In this document: positions 11,588 to 21,539 of the stretch, piece by piece
How the letters are laid out: each line of letters opens with the position of its first letter
Numbering within the stretch: the stretch's first letter is position 1
Assembly: GCF_021869535.1 (NCBI RefSeq)
Contig: NW_026262712.1
Location: forward strand, 46,296,884 to 46,360,883
Reading direction: 5' to 3'
Length of the DNA: 64,000 bases
DNA from: Mytilus californianus
Taxonomy: Eukaryota > Mollusca > Bivalvia > Mytilida > Mytilidae
The notes under the pieces: generated by a model
Seen by the model: only the letters and a program-made list of their open reading frames with translations
Database searches by the model: none
What the model was told of the DNA's origin: nothing
Program-made: the position numbers and the translations under genes

Positions 11588-12229
11588 ATAAAATAGAAAT
11601 GGGGAATGTGTCAAAGAGACAACAACCCGACCAAAAAGCAGAACACAGACTAAGGTACCAATTGGTTTTCAACACCGCGAGAACATCCCGCATCCAGAGA
11701 CGGGCTTCAGCTGGCCTTAAACAAAAATGTGTACTGGTTCAGTGAAAATGGACGTCACACTTAACTCAGAAACATATAAATGAACAAGACTTTAAAAAAA
11801 AAGAACGTACAAGACTAACAAAGGCCAGAGGCTCCTGACTTGGGACAGGCGCAAAAATGCGGCGGGATTAAATATGTTTTGTGAGCTCTCAACGCTCCCA
11901 CTATACCTCTAGCCAATGTAGAATTAAAAAACACGTAGCAATACGCACAGTAAAACTCAGTTTAAAGGAAGTCCGAGTCCGATGTCAGAATAGGTAACAG
12001 AAGAAACTAAGCAAAATGGCAATGATACATAAATTAACAAAAGACTACTAGCAATTACTGACATGCCAGCTCCAGACCCCAATTAAACTGATTGAAAGAT
12101 TATGTCTTTGTCATATGAAAATCAAGTACAATCCCTCCCGTTAGGGGTTTAGTATCATACCATCATAAAATATATGGGAAGAACATAACCCGTATCATGC
12201 CAACAACTGGTTTTAGCATAAATGTGTTT
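11588..12229 (+). repeat. Dispersed mussel repeat, GGGGAATGTGTCAAAGAG family, left part (split by a LINE)
   Basis: Starts AAATGGGGAATGTGTCAAAG and AGACAACAACCCGACC, runs through AGGCTCCTGACTTGGGACAG and GCGGCGGGATTAAA, and ends in CCAACAACTGGTTTTAGCAT near 12220. Partial copies lie at 51735-51880 (+) and 52355-52620 (-). Its right part appears to resume at 15226 after the inserted LINE, joining the two halves of a sequence I remember as continuous in other mussel copies. Confidence 0.65.
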
Positions 12230-12916
12230 TTGTCGGAATTCGAGGTCATTGACTTTGACCCATTATACTCAGATGTTCATTGTAGGTTACATGTAATATT
12301 CTCAACAGGTGTTACTACTGATTTGCATAACAATGATTCTTATCCGAACATGGTAAATATAACTGTTCGGTGGAACAATGAGATGAAAGATCAGTTTGTT
12401 AAAATGGTTGAGGATAAACTCTCCACTGAAGATTTGTTCAAGAAACTTGTCACATTAAATGTTGAAAGTGACACGTTTCAATCAGATATTGACAATTTTG
12501 TCGATTTTTTTAACCGCATATTTATTGATTCAGCGCATAAATGTTTTGGTGATAATGTAGTTCGTTATAACCAGCAGAACAGGCAAAACAAGGTGTTTCA
12601 ACCCTGGTTTGATAAAAATTGTCACCAGAAGAGATCTGAATTTCTTAAGGCAAAGCGAAAACATTATCTTTCTAAGACAGATGAATCCCGAGCTGATTTG
12701 AAGTATCGTGGTAAGGCTTACATGTATAAGATTGCAATTGGCAAGGCTTTTAATGACTTTCAGTTTAGGGCAGAGAAAGACTTGCGCAGTGCATCTGAAG
12801 GCGAACCACGAGAGCTCTGGAATATTTTAAATAATTTGAATAAATCTACGTCAAAGAGAGATGAAATTGATCTCGATGGCTTGTATGATTATTATAAGAA
12901 TTTGAACATTGATTAG
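12230..12916 (+). pseudogene. LINE ORF2 fragment: endonuclease end and linker
   Basis: An open stretch of about 228 codons. The start is the C-terminal endonuclease block with FEVIDFDPLYSDVHCRL, equivalent to the final SDHxP-like active-site motif of APE endonucleases but with V inserted before H. The rest is a charged linker with FDKNCHQKRSEFLKAKRK, typical of the region preceding LINE reverse transcriptases. An ATG at 12197 lies in the flanking repeat and is not the element's start. It ends at TAG 12914-12916, a premature stop. Confidence 0.75.
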
Positions 12917-14070
12917 CATCCAGATGATGATGATGACGAATTTATTTTGCCGAACTGTGATGATTATTTTGTAAATAATATACTCAATGGTGAAGTATCA
13001 AACGAAGAAATTTTGAATGCTGTGAAAAATTTAAAAAACAGCAAGTCCCCTGGGTTTGATAAGGTCATTAATGAGTATATTAAATCAACCATCCATGCTA
13101 CTTTGCCTATGTAAAGAGAGATTTTTAATATGATTTTGAATACTGGTGTAGTTCCTCAAATCTGGACGGTTGGGATACTTATTGCCATATATAAAAACAA
13201 GGATGATCCGAACAACCCAGATTCGTATAGAGGTATTACACTAGTGTCCTCACTTGGTAAATTTTTTACAGCAATACTTAATAATAGGTTGACAAAGTAT
13301 GCTGAACTGATAGAAACTATACCAAAGGCACAAGCCGGATTTAGAAAAGGATATAGTACAAATGACAATATATTTATACTACATGTTTTGATGGAATTAT
13401 ATTTTTATAACAACAAGTAACTATTTTGTACTTTTGTAAATTTCAGGAAAGCTTTTGATACTGTTTGGAGGGTGGGACTTTAAATTGGAAAAAACTTATA
13501 AGTTGTAATATCACGGGGAAAGATATTTAAGGTTATTTATAATATGTATGGCAGTATCAAGTCTTGTATCAACAAGGGGGTGAGTTATCAGGGTTCTTTC
13601 CATGTGAAGTCGGAGTTTGTCAAGGGGAAAATTTATCTCCTTTCTTATTTTCTGTATTTCTTTCGGACCTTGAGACTTTTTTCCGTGAAAATGGTATTTG
13701 AGGACTTCAAATTGTATCACAAAAAACTTTAGAACACCTGAATATGTTTTTGTTGTTTTTTATTCTATTGTATGCTTATGATACAATAATATGAGCCGAA
13801 TCAGCAGCAGCATTGCAAAAGTGTTTAGATGTATTTGAACAATATTGTAATATTTGGAAACCTTCAGTAAATGTTGAAAAAACTAAGGTGATGGTATTCC
13901 CTAAAAGAAAGTACGTTATGATGGATAATTTTAATCTATATGATTCAATTATTGAAAGAGTGGAGTCGTACCCCTATCTTGGTTTGCTTTTAAACCAAAA
14001 TGGGAAATTTGAAATTGCAAAAAAAGAAGTTAGCAGAACAAGGACAGAAAGCACTTTATGCTCTATATAG
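12917..14070 (+). pseudogene. LINE reverse transcriptase, degenerate, catalytic residues lost
   Basis: Fragments in shifting frames spell the RT: LKNSKSPGFDKVINEYIKS, then IAIYKNKDDPNNPDSYRGIT and AQAGFRKGYSTNDN (13130-13420), then FVNFRKAFDTVW (13433-13468), and a YAYD at 13771-13782 followed by KPSVNVEKTKVMVF and YPYLGLLLNQNG. The first catalytic Asp (normally FVDF) is Asn at 13439-13441, and the YADD motif reads YAYD, so both metal-binding positions are altered, besides several stops and frameshifts. The element cannot make active enzyme. Confidence 0.85.
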
Positions 14071-14970
14071 AAAGATTAGGAATATATCTATTCCAGTAGA
14101 TCTACAGCTTAAGTTATTTGATTCTTTAATTGATCCTATACTTTTATACGGGAGCGAAATTTGGGGATATGAAAAGTTAGACATATTGGAAACGGTGCAA
14201 TTTTTAAAGAAGGTGCTCTCTGTCCGAAGATCAACGCCAAATTTCATGGTGTACGGCGAAACAGGTAGATATCCACTAGACATACATGTTAAACTACGTA
14301 TACTTAATTTTTGGGTAAAACTTCTTTCGAATGATTCTTAACTGTCTAGTATAATGTATAAGTTACTGTATGAAATGAATTGTTCAGGATATCAATCAAT
14401 CTGGTTATTACATGTGAAATCTATACTGAATGATGTTGGCTTATCGTTTGTATGGGATAGCCAAGAAATTGTTAGTAAAAATAATATAAAATATGTTGTT
14501 AAACAAATCTTACAAGACCAATTTGTACAAAAATGAAACAGTATGACTGAAAGTGCCTCAAGAGGGGAACTATATTTATCATTTAAAAGGAATTTCTGTC
14601 TTGAAGGCTACTTGATGAAACTAAATAAACAACGCAGAATACACTTGAGTAAACTGCGATGTTCAAACTTGAAATTCCCTATAGAAGCCGGAAGATGGTT
14701 AATATTCCTCGTGAAGACAGAATATGCACATTATGTGACAGAGGGGTGATTGGAAATTAATTTCATTATCTGCTAGTATGTTGTAACCCAAATATTGAAA
14801 GAATAAGAAAAATACATATACCGGGATATTATTTTTTGAACCCAACAGAGGACAAGCTATTTGGTTTGCTATATTATTGTAATATAAAAGTGCTCAATAA
14901 TGTCGCATTGTTTTTGCCAAAAGATTTTGATATAAGAAATAGTTTAGTACTTACCTAATTTAAATTGTGT
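14000..14970 (+). pseudogene. LINE ORF2 C-terminal region, broken
   Basis: Overlapping the previous frame, 14000-14341 continues as GQKALYALYRKIRN and DPILLYGSEIWGYE, the usual RT thumb/connection block. It is followed in-frame after a TAA (14339-14341) by 14354-14536 and, past a TGA, 14543-14749. After a frameshift near 14740 the Cys/His block CTLCDRGVIGN...FHYLLVCCNP appears, ending about 14958. Relative to intact mussel LINEs only point nonsense and small indels are present, so the insertion is moderately old. Confidence 0.75.
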
Positions 14971-15225
14971 GTTATAATCCAATTAATCATATGACATATA
15001 TGTCACGATATGTGCCAACTATTTGTTTGGATCGTTTAAACCATGTGTCAATCAACCGTATGTGACGGTGTGTTTGACGGCTTATATAAAATTGACCTGT
15101 ATATATGTTTATTTCAATTTTTTTCTGTTATTATACCACTTCTGGCAAGCTTTATATTATGTATATCTGCCTCTTGTAACAGAGTAACCTGTCAGAGTGT
15201 ACAATAAAATCTTGAAATCTTGTTT

Positions 15226-15345
15226 ATTCCCGATGCAAAGACCCTATGAGTGAATCAATATTTATTCTAAAATATGCCATCGTTAATGACCTGAAAAAAG
15301 TATCGTTACTATATCCCTTCTGAATAAGTCTGTTTAAAGGTTTGG
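15226..15345 (+). repeat. Dispersed mussel repeat, right part resuming after the LINE
   Basis: CCGATGCAAAGACCCTATGA, GTGAATCAATATT, TTAATGACCTGA and AATAAGTCTGTTTAAAGG are blocks I recall as following the GGTTTTAGNATAAATGTGTTT block of the repeat that ends at 12229. This places the LINE inside a pre-existing repeat copy. Confidence 0.5.
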
Positions 15346-15560
15346 TTGGCTTTTGATGTTACTCATGTGTTGAGAGATCATTTGTTTATCTTAATGAATA
15401 TAAATACGACAACCGAAAGTTTTAATATAATAACAACATCTTCAGTTCTGAGGTTTGCCAAAGCAAGTAACAACCAATTAGTCAGTTATAGTTATTCAAA
15501 TACAAATTATAAATACCAGATACATGAATAGAAACTGTACATTCTTTTTAATTTATTTTG

Positions 15561-15573
15561 TTTCAGATAAAGC
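15561..15573 (+). promoter_or_regulatory. Splice acceptor before the IRG coding exon
   Basis: A T-rich tract ending TTTATTTTGTTTCAG at 15552-15566 precedes ATAAAGC and the ATG at 15574. The coding exon therefore probably carries seven bases of 5' UTR, and the upstream exon is non-coding. Confidence 0.6.
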
Positions 15574-16245
15574 ATGGCGGAGGGAAGACATCGTGGTTAT
15601 GGCAGACGGTCACAAGGAAAATTTAATCTAGGTGTCATAGGACGGTCCAATAGCGGAAAGTCGTCGTTAATCAAACTTATGGTGGAGTCGAAGTTGGGAC
15701 CGGGAAATGGCGATCTTCCTAAGACAGATTTTCTAGAGTGTACAGAAAAATGCGAGAAATTCGAAATTCCTGGTTGTTCAATTGTATTATGGGATGTACC
15801 TGGAGTTGGAACACAAAACGAAGGCTTAGAGGGGTATGATGAAAGAATTGAAATAGAGAAATATGATGGTTTCGTTGTTTGCTGTGGTGGACCTGTTACT
15901 GAGTATGAACTTGCTTTAAATAATCTAATAGCAAGTCATGGGCGAAGATACATTTTCGTCAGAACAAAAGTTGACGCTGCTATTGAAAATGAAAAGAAGG
16001 CACATCCGTCAACCTTTGACGAAAAAGAAACATTGAAGAAACTAAGAGATGGGATTATTGAAAAACTTTCGGAAAGTGGAGTAACTGAGTTTCTCGTGAG
16101 TAATCGTCACCCTGACAAATTTGACTTTGATACGCTAAAATTTATTATATGCGACAAAGGAGCTTTGGCTTCATATATGAAGAGTTGTAATAAGAAAGTG
16201 AAAAAAGAAAACTGGAAGAGAAAACAAGTAGAATCAGACTGCTAA
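15574..16245 (+). CDS. Immunity-related GTPase (IRG family), short form, G domain only
   Basis: A 223-residue single-exon reading frame. G1/P-loop GRSNSGKSS at residues 23-31; G3 in WDVPGVGT at 73-80; G4 TKVD at 131-134 within YIFVRTKVD; and a G5-like LVSN at 174-177. The order and the blocks between them (CGGPVTEYELALNNLI, HPSTFDEKETLKKLRD) match IRG GTPases such as the vertebrate interferon-inducible p47 GTPases and IRGC/IIGP5. The P-loop has Lys (GKS class, not the GMS variant). IRG proteins are usually about 400 residues; this one stops soon after G5 with a Lys-rich tail, so the C-terminal helical domain is missing. Either later exons are not used (a stop TAA is in frame) or it is a shortened paralogue. 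IRGs act at internal membranes against intracellular pathogens in vertebrates; the role in molluscs is not established. No intact neighbour of the family is in the window. Confidence 0.88.
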   Translation: MAEGRHRGYGRRSQGKFNLGVIGRSNSGKSSLIKLMVESKLGPGNGDLPKTDFLECTEKCEKFEIPGCSIVLWDVPGVGTQNEGLEGYDERIEIEKYDGFVVCCGGPVTEYELALNNLIASHGRRYIFVRTKVDAAIENEKKAHPSTFDEKETLKKLRDGIIEKLSESGVTEFLVSNRHPDKFDFDTLKFIICDKGALASYMKSCNKKVKKENWKRKQVESDC

Positions 16246-17180
16246 TCATCGATTTATGGCACACAAAGTTATATTCTTAGATCAGTCGTAACATATATGT
16301 GACGTCTGAACAATGATCATTTCGACACTTTAATGAATAATATAAGCTATGTATCATAATCTCATATTTCACGTATTTGCATTACGGCCAATGGACAATT
16401 TAATGATTGAACAGACAGGACTGTGGTACAACTCGTTTTAATCTGCGATATTTTGTATAAGAAGTTATCCAAGACAAAACAAACACTAGGTGCTCATCGT
16501 TTTACGGATTGTTATTTATATTTATAATTACATAATTTAATTTTGGATGTAACACGTCTTCTGATTGGCTGAAAGTTTTTTGTCTATCGGCTCAGACATA
16601 ATTTTGTCATGTGACCGTGACGTCATCAACGTTTTTTCATGATTTTTGTCTATTCGAAATAACCTTAAAAATGTGGTGCACACTTTTAAATAAACCGCTA
16701 CGCATGTTATTTGGTGTGCACAACATTTTTGATGTTATTTCTTAATAGACAGAAAAAATATTACAGTCATTCCTTAAATGTTTATACTATGTTCGTCTAT
16801 TTTATGTCAATGTAAAAGGAATAACCCCGTTAATGAATGTGACGGTGATTTTGACCATTTTAACTGTCTAGCTGAAAAGGTTGCTGTTCAAAGTTGTTCT
16901 CTATCCGTTGTTGTTCTCAATCTATAGCATACAAACCACAACTTGAAAAACCCTACTCCAAAATAGGTACGAAAACCCAATAATGGATGTTTATTTAGGG
17001 GCAAAAATTCCTTTAACCCCTATACAGGTATGTTTTACTATTAAAAGTTTCTTGCTATCTTTAATAGCTTTCAAGATTATAGCCAAAAACTGCAAGATTT
17101 GCACACACAAAAAAAAAGACATTTCAGGGGAAATAACGAGAAAATAAATCGTGACCTACTGATTATGTTTACTCACGTCA
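16246..17180. other. Gene-free DNA, probable 3' UTR then dispersed-repeat-like sequence
   Basis: AT-rich sequence follows the IRG stop. 16550-16830 contains CTTCTGATTGGCTGAAAG and TGTGACCGTGACGTCATCAA, a style of sequence common to AT-rich mussel MITEs (compare GATTGGCTAACAGCAATC at 60210), with loosely mirrored GTGGTGCACAC / GGTGTGCACAAC near 16675 and 16713. No further exon of the GTPase was recognised. Confidence 0.35.
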
Positions 17181-17189
17181 CCACGTCAG

Positions 17190-18060
17190 TTTTTGTCGAG
17201 CCTGCGACTTCTGTCGCAGAAAGCGAGACAGAGTGATAGTGATCCGGCGGCGGTGGCGGCGGCGTTAACTAACTACTTAAAAGCCTAATATTTCAGAAGG
17301 TAGAAGACCTGGATGCTTCACACTTTGTATATAGATGCCTTATGTTAATATGTAGTTTCCGTCTGTCATATGTCCATTTTACTTCACCTCATTTTCATGG
17401 TTCAGTTACTACTAGAAAAAAAGTTGAGATTTTTTTGTAATGTTAATATCTTTCTTATTATGAGTTAAAGAATAACTATATTTGGTATGTGCGTACCTTG
17501 CAAGGTCCTCATGCCTGTCAGACAGTTTTCACTTGAACTCGACCTCATTTCATGGATCAGTGAACAAGGTTAAGTTTTCGTGGTCAAGTCCATATTTCAG
17601 ATACTATAAGCAATAGGTCTACTATATTTGGTATATGGAATGATTGTAATGTGTACATGTCCAACTGGTAGGTGTCATCTGACCTTGACCTTATTTTCGT
17701 GGTTCAGTGGTTATATTTAAGTTTTTGTGTTTTGGTCTGTTTTTCTAATACAATGTAGGTCAACTATATATGGTGTATGTAAATATTTTACGATGTACAT
17801 GTCAGTCTGGCAGGTTTTATTTGACCATAACCTCATTTTCACGGTTCATTGCGCCATGTTAAGTTTTTGTGTTTTGGGCTGTTTTTCTTTAACTATTAGC
17901 AATAGGTCAACTATATTTGATGCATGGAATGATTGTAAAGTGTACACACTGGCAGGGTTCATCTGACCTTGACCTCATTTTCATGGTTCATTTGTAAATT
18001 TAAAGTTTTCATGGTTTGGTCTGTTTCTTGTATACTAAATGCAACTATATTCGGTTTAAC
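17190..18060 (+). repeat. Composite dispersed repeat with internal tandem TTGACCTCATTTTCATGGTT units
   Basis: Starts GAGCCTGCGACTTCTGTCGC, then a GGCGGCGGTGGCGGCGGCG run, then four to five degenerate units of roughly 175 bp. Each unit has a TGACCTTGACCTCATTTTCA-like block, GGTTCATT/GGTTCAGTGG, AAGTTTTTGTGTTTTGGTCT and AACTATATTTGGTGTATG. A shorter relative lies at 48000-48300. It is widespread in mussel sequence; no ORF is present. Confidence 0.65.
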
Positions 18061-18950
18061 ATTCTGACTTTTTAAATTAAAATATTTCTTTGATTTTAAA
18101 TAAATAAAAGAAACAAGATAATAAGGCTAACTCATAACAGATAAATAACGTCCAAGGCGTAATAATAATCACAATGAGTACAAAAAGAATGTCAAGATAC
18201 ATGTATCGCAAATTTAATTACTTGTCAAAAGCTGTATTATATATATCATCTCCCTTTGGCGTCCGTCCGTTTCCGATATACACACCGAAATAGGTTGCAT
18301 CTCTAGTTGTTCTTGACATAAAGTTATAATTGACTTTCCTCATGGATCTAAGCTGTTTTAAGTTTGTAATTCATTACAGATTGTAACCTGCTAATATCTC
18401 ATGTGTATGTCTGTTTCTAATCACAGCTATAGACACTTCTTTATCTCTGAAAAAAACCTATATATATAGATATAATATTTATAATATTATAATATTTAAA
18501 ATTCAAGAGTCTATCCTAAATTGAGGTAAATTATATGGCCTTCCAAATACCGTTTCGATCCCTAACATCACTGAAGAGACATTAATTGTCGAAATCCGGA
18601 TATGGTGTACACATTTTTGCACCTCATGTTTGCGTTATCTTTACCGCAACTTTATTGTTTTCTGTTTGATATTTAATTAATATGTAAGATCCATTTTTAC
18701 ATCTGGTGATCAATTTATTTGGCAATCTCCAATGGCAGACAGCAAGGTTTAAGAACATCATTTGTTCGACCTGTTAGTCACATGTGTTTTGTTAAAATCA
18801 TACTTTTTCACTTTTTGGTCTTTTGAAAAATGTTGTTTGTGCTGTATTTAGACCCCTCTACCAAGAAATTTGTTTTACATGCACACGTATGAAAATTGCG
18901 GTTTTTATCCAACGCAATCATAGGTTTGAACGTTGTTTTCAATTTAGACT
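18061..18950. other. Gene-free AT-rich DNA
   Basis: No exon, RNA or element boundary that I can support. Confidence 0.4.
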
Positions 18951-18951
18951 T

Positions 18952-18954
<3 letters not shown>

Positions 18955-18998
<44 letters not shown>
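18955..18998. repeat. (TA)n microsatellite
   Basis: Uninterrupted TA dinucleotides for about 44 bases. Confidence 0.95.
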
Positions 18999-19000
<2 letters not shown>

Positions 19001-19219
19001 TACCATATGCAGTTTATATTTTAATTCTTTATAGAAAAGTGCATGTACTCAATTTTCAGTATCGTTAGCCTTTTGCCTTCATATTGTGTGCATTTTTTTT
19101 AACTATGATAAAAAAAACGATAAAGATTCATGGTTTGTTTTAAACTCTATGCTCACATCTAAATGCGTCGGATATCTTTTTTAAAGATAGTACTTGTTTT
19201 AAATCTTCGCAATGCACTA

Positions 19220-19800
19220 TTCATGGTTTCATTTTGTATGACTATATTTGGTCAACCATTTACACTCCTGGAAATTGAGATTTTTAAACACTTTTGCACA
19301 ACTAGGGACTGATATGTAGTTACAAAAAAAATGTATTAACATTTCTTTGTACTTTCAATTTTCTCGCGGAATTTATTCCTTCCAATGCTAAAGTCCTACG
19401 TCACTGTCAATACAATGAAATAAATGTAAACATTGAGATTTCATCTTGTCCTTACCGACTGTGAAGGAATATAAACAAGGTATTTTTAAGTTATTTATAG
19501 CGAATGGGTTTTACTTTCATTTTCTTGGGAATTTTTTGGTTTAGAAAGCAGCATTTGTTTTAATGAGGTAGGTTCATTTACATTAATTAAATTGTTCCTT
19601 TTAACACCATGTCATTGTACTGTATTTAACTGGGAAAAGATAGATTTTAGACCGATATGATAGAGTTATATATATGATTTTTTCTATACTTAACGTTGTG
19701 TCACATGACGAATTTAGTGTAATGACAATAAAGATCAATAAATATTTGACTTGATTTAAACCGATATCGTTCAACACCAACCGGATCAGAAATGCAGAGG
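19220..19800 (+). promoter_or_regulatory. Dispersed promoter-like module, copy 3
   Basis: Shares with the copies at 3900 and 8830: TCGCGGAATTTATTCC, GTCCTACGTCACTGTCAA, AAATGTAAACATTGAGATTT, GACTGTGAAGGAATATAAAC, AAGTTATTTATAGCGAATGG, and the ISRE-like TTTCATTTTC at 19515-19524. It ends at TTTAATGAG followed by GTAGGT near 19562, like copy 2. It lies downstream of the IRG exon, with no coding exon recognised after it. Confidence 0.4.
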
Positions 19801-19904
19801 AGCATCGCCACGTACATGTAACGTCAAAGTACCCAAATTGCACCGAGTACCCAGATTGCACGTTTTTAACAAAAATAGTAACGGACATCTTAAAAGTTTT
19901 CATT

Positions 19905-20960
19905 TTCATTTGATTATTTCCAAATGATCAAATTCTGGATCTGGCAAGTTAAGAAGGAGACAATTTCTAACTAGCAACTATAAGAACGTTGATTTTTAAA
20001 GAAGAAATGCCACATGATTGTTATCATACTGTGTACTGTACTCCTTAGATCTATTTCACTACTTGCATATCAGTTTTACATATTTTAACACTTGTTATGA
20101 GCTGTAAACTGTTTCCAAATGTTGCTAAGATCCCTTGATTTCTTAACCAAATTAAACTTAAGAGGCTTTAACAGAATTCTGATAAAGTCAAACTATGTGT
20201 TTCAGAAACAATCATCTTATCAGAATTATGTTTAGAACAATATCCCCAAAAAGACCAGCTTAGATGCTACAGACATATAGGAATTTTGTTTAGAAGGCCA
20301 TTGATACAAGATGCTACTAACTTATCAGAATTCTGTTAAGAAGGCTATTGTTATGAGATGCGACAGTCTTATCAGAATTCTGCTAAGAAGACTATTGCTT
20401 TGAGATGCGACAGTCTTATCAGAATTCTGTTAAGTAGGCAATTGCTATCAGATGTGAGTCTTATCAGAATTCCGTTAAGGGTTTCATTGGTACTATATTC
20501 GATTCTTATCAGAATTCTGTTAAGAGGGCTATTGTTATGAGATGCGACTGTCTTATCAGAATTCTGTTAAGAAGGCTATTGTTATCAGATGTAAGTCTTA
20601 TCAGAATTCAGTTAAGGGTTTCATTGGTACTATATTCGATTCTCATCAGAATTCTGTTAAGAAGGCTTTTGTTATCAGATGCGACTGTCTTATCAGAATT
20701 CTGTTAAGAAGGCTATTGTTATCAGATGCGACTGTCTTATCAGAATTCTGTTAAGAAGGTTAATGTTATGAGATGCGAATGTCTTATCAGAATTCTGTTA
20801 AGAAGGCTATTGTTATCAGATGTGAGTCTTATCAGAATTCCGTTAAGGGTTTCACTGGTACTATATTCGAAGTGTTATCAGAATTCTGTTAGGAATTATA
20901 TTGTTAATCTTATCACTGAGAATTCTGTTAAGGACAAAATGTATATTGAAATGTTGGCAT
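19905..20960 (+). mobile_element. Non-autonomous element with a 47-bp minisatellite core, copy 1
   Basis: The flank 19905-20110 (GATTATTTCCAAATGATCAA, TTCTGGATCTGGCAAGTTAA and so on) is matched in reverse orientation by 54571-54785, and the following tandem array by 53822-54365. So flank and array move together as one element. Elements with tandem cores of this kind in bivalves are often Helitron-type or MITE derivatives; I could not find diagnostic ends. Confidence 0.6.
20160..20950 (+). repeat. 47-bp minisatellite with a palindromic EcoRI-site core
   Basis: About 15 units. The core CTTATCAGAATTCTGTTAAG is an 18/20 palindrome with GAATTC at its centre. Spacing is 47 bases for typical units (for example unit starts 20321, 20368, 20415) with a few 44-base units. 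The variable half reads AAGGCTATTGTTATCAGATG, or GGTTTCATTGGTACTATATT in every third or so unit, giving a higher-order pattern. Confidence 0.9.
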
Positions 20961-21539
20961 ATCATTATTAAGAAATACTGTAAAGGACATGAAGAATATT
21001 GACATTTATCATATACTTAGAGTAAATAACTTATAATTTTTACAGTATGATAATAGCATTAAATTTACGTTAATCCATATTTTCCGAAATGGTGTTTAGC
21101 GGGCTGATATGAAAAATTTATCACATGCTTCCGATTATTATCACATGCCTTTCCGTAACGTTATCGCATGGCATTCCGGCGTTATCGGCAAATTCCGGAA
21201 AATACACCTCAACGCTACGTTTTCAGTGAAAAACTTTACAAAGTAACACAACAATTATTAGGAAACAGGAAAATTATTTTACTTTTTATAGTATGTAAAA
21301 TGCAAAAAAAAAAAAAAAAAACAAACAAAAAACAACCAAATCAAGTGAAACAGTAAATGCATTTTTTAAAGTTTCCAGCATAATTCAGAAAGTTACTTTA
21401 TAAATGTTGACGTTTCCAATCAGTGTCCATTATGTTTTGTTGATATTTTTTTATCGTCAATATAAAAATGTATAATTATACTGTTGTTTTTCTCCTCTGT
21501 TGATGCATATGATAGAAACCCAAACAGAAAAATAAATGA

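Larger units (their letters stand above)
12230..15220 (+). mobile_element. 5'-truncated non-LTR retrotransposon (LINE), inactive
   Basis: Encodes, in order: the last strand of an APE-type endonuclease (FDPLYSDVHC), a linker, a reverse transcriptase, and a C-terminal Cys/His knuckle region (CTLCDRG...EFHYLLVC). The frame is broken by several stops. The 3' UTR ends at ATAAAATCTTGAAATCTTG, a short-tandem 3' terminus as found in several LINE clades. A TGTTT at 12225-12229 recurs at 15221-15225 and may be a target duplication. Truncation within the endonuclease is the usual result of incomplete reverse transcription. Clade assignment would need a tree; CR1/L2/I-like groups are all possible. Confidence 0.85.

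Noticed and set aside
12197..12229. ATG at 12197 as the LINE ORF start
   Set aside because: These codons lie in the flanking repeat; the element-derived sequence begins at about 12230.
20358..20971. Frames with repeated LIRILL / SYQNS blocks
   Set aside because: By-product of the 47-bp minisatellite.
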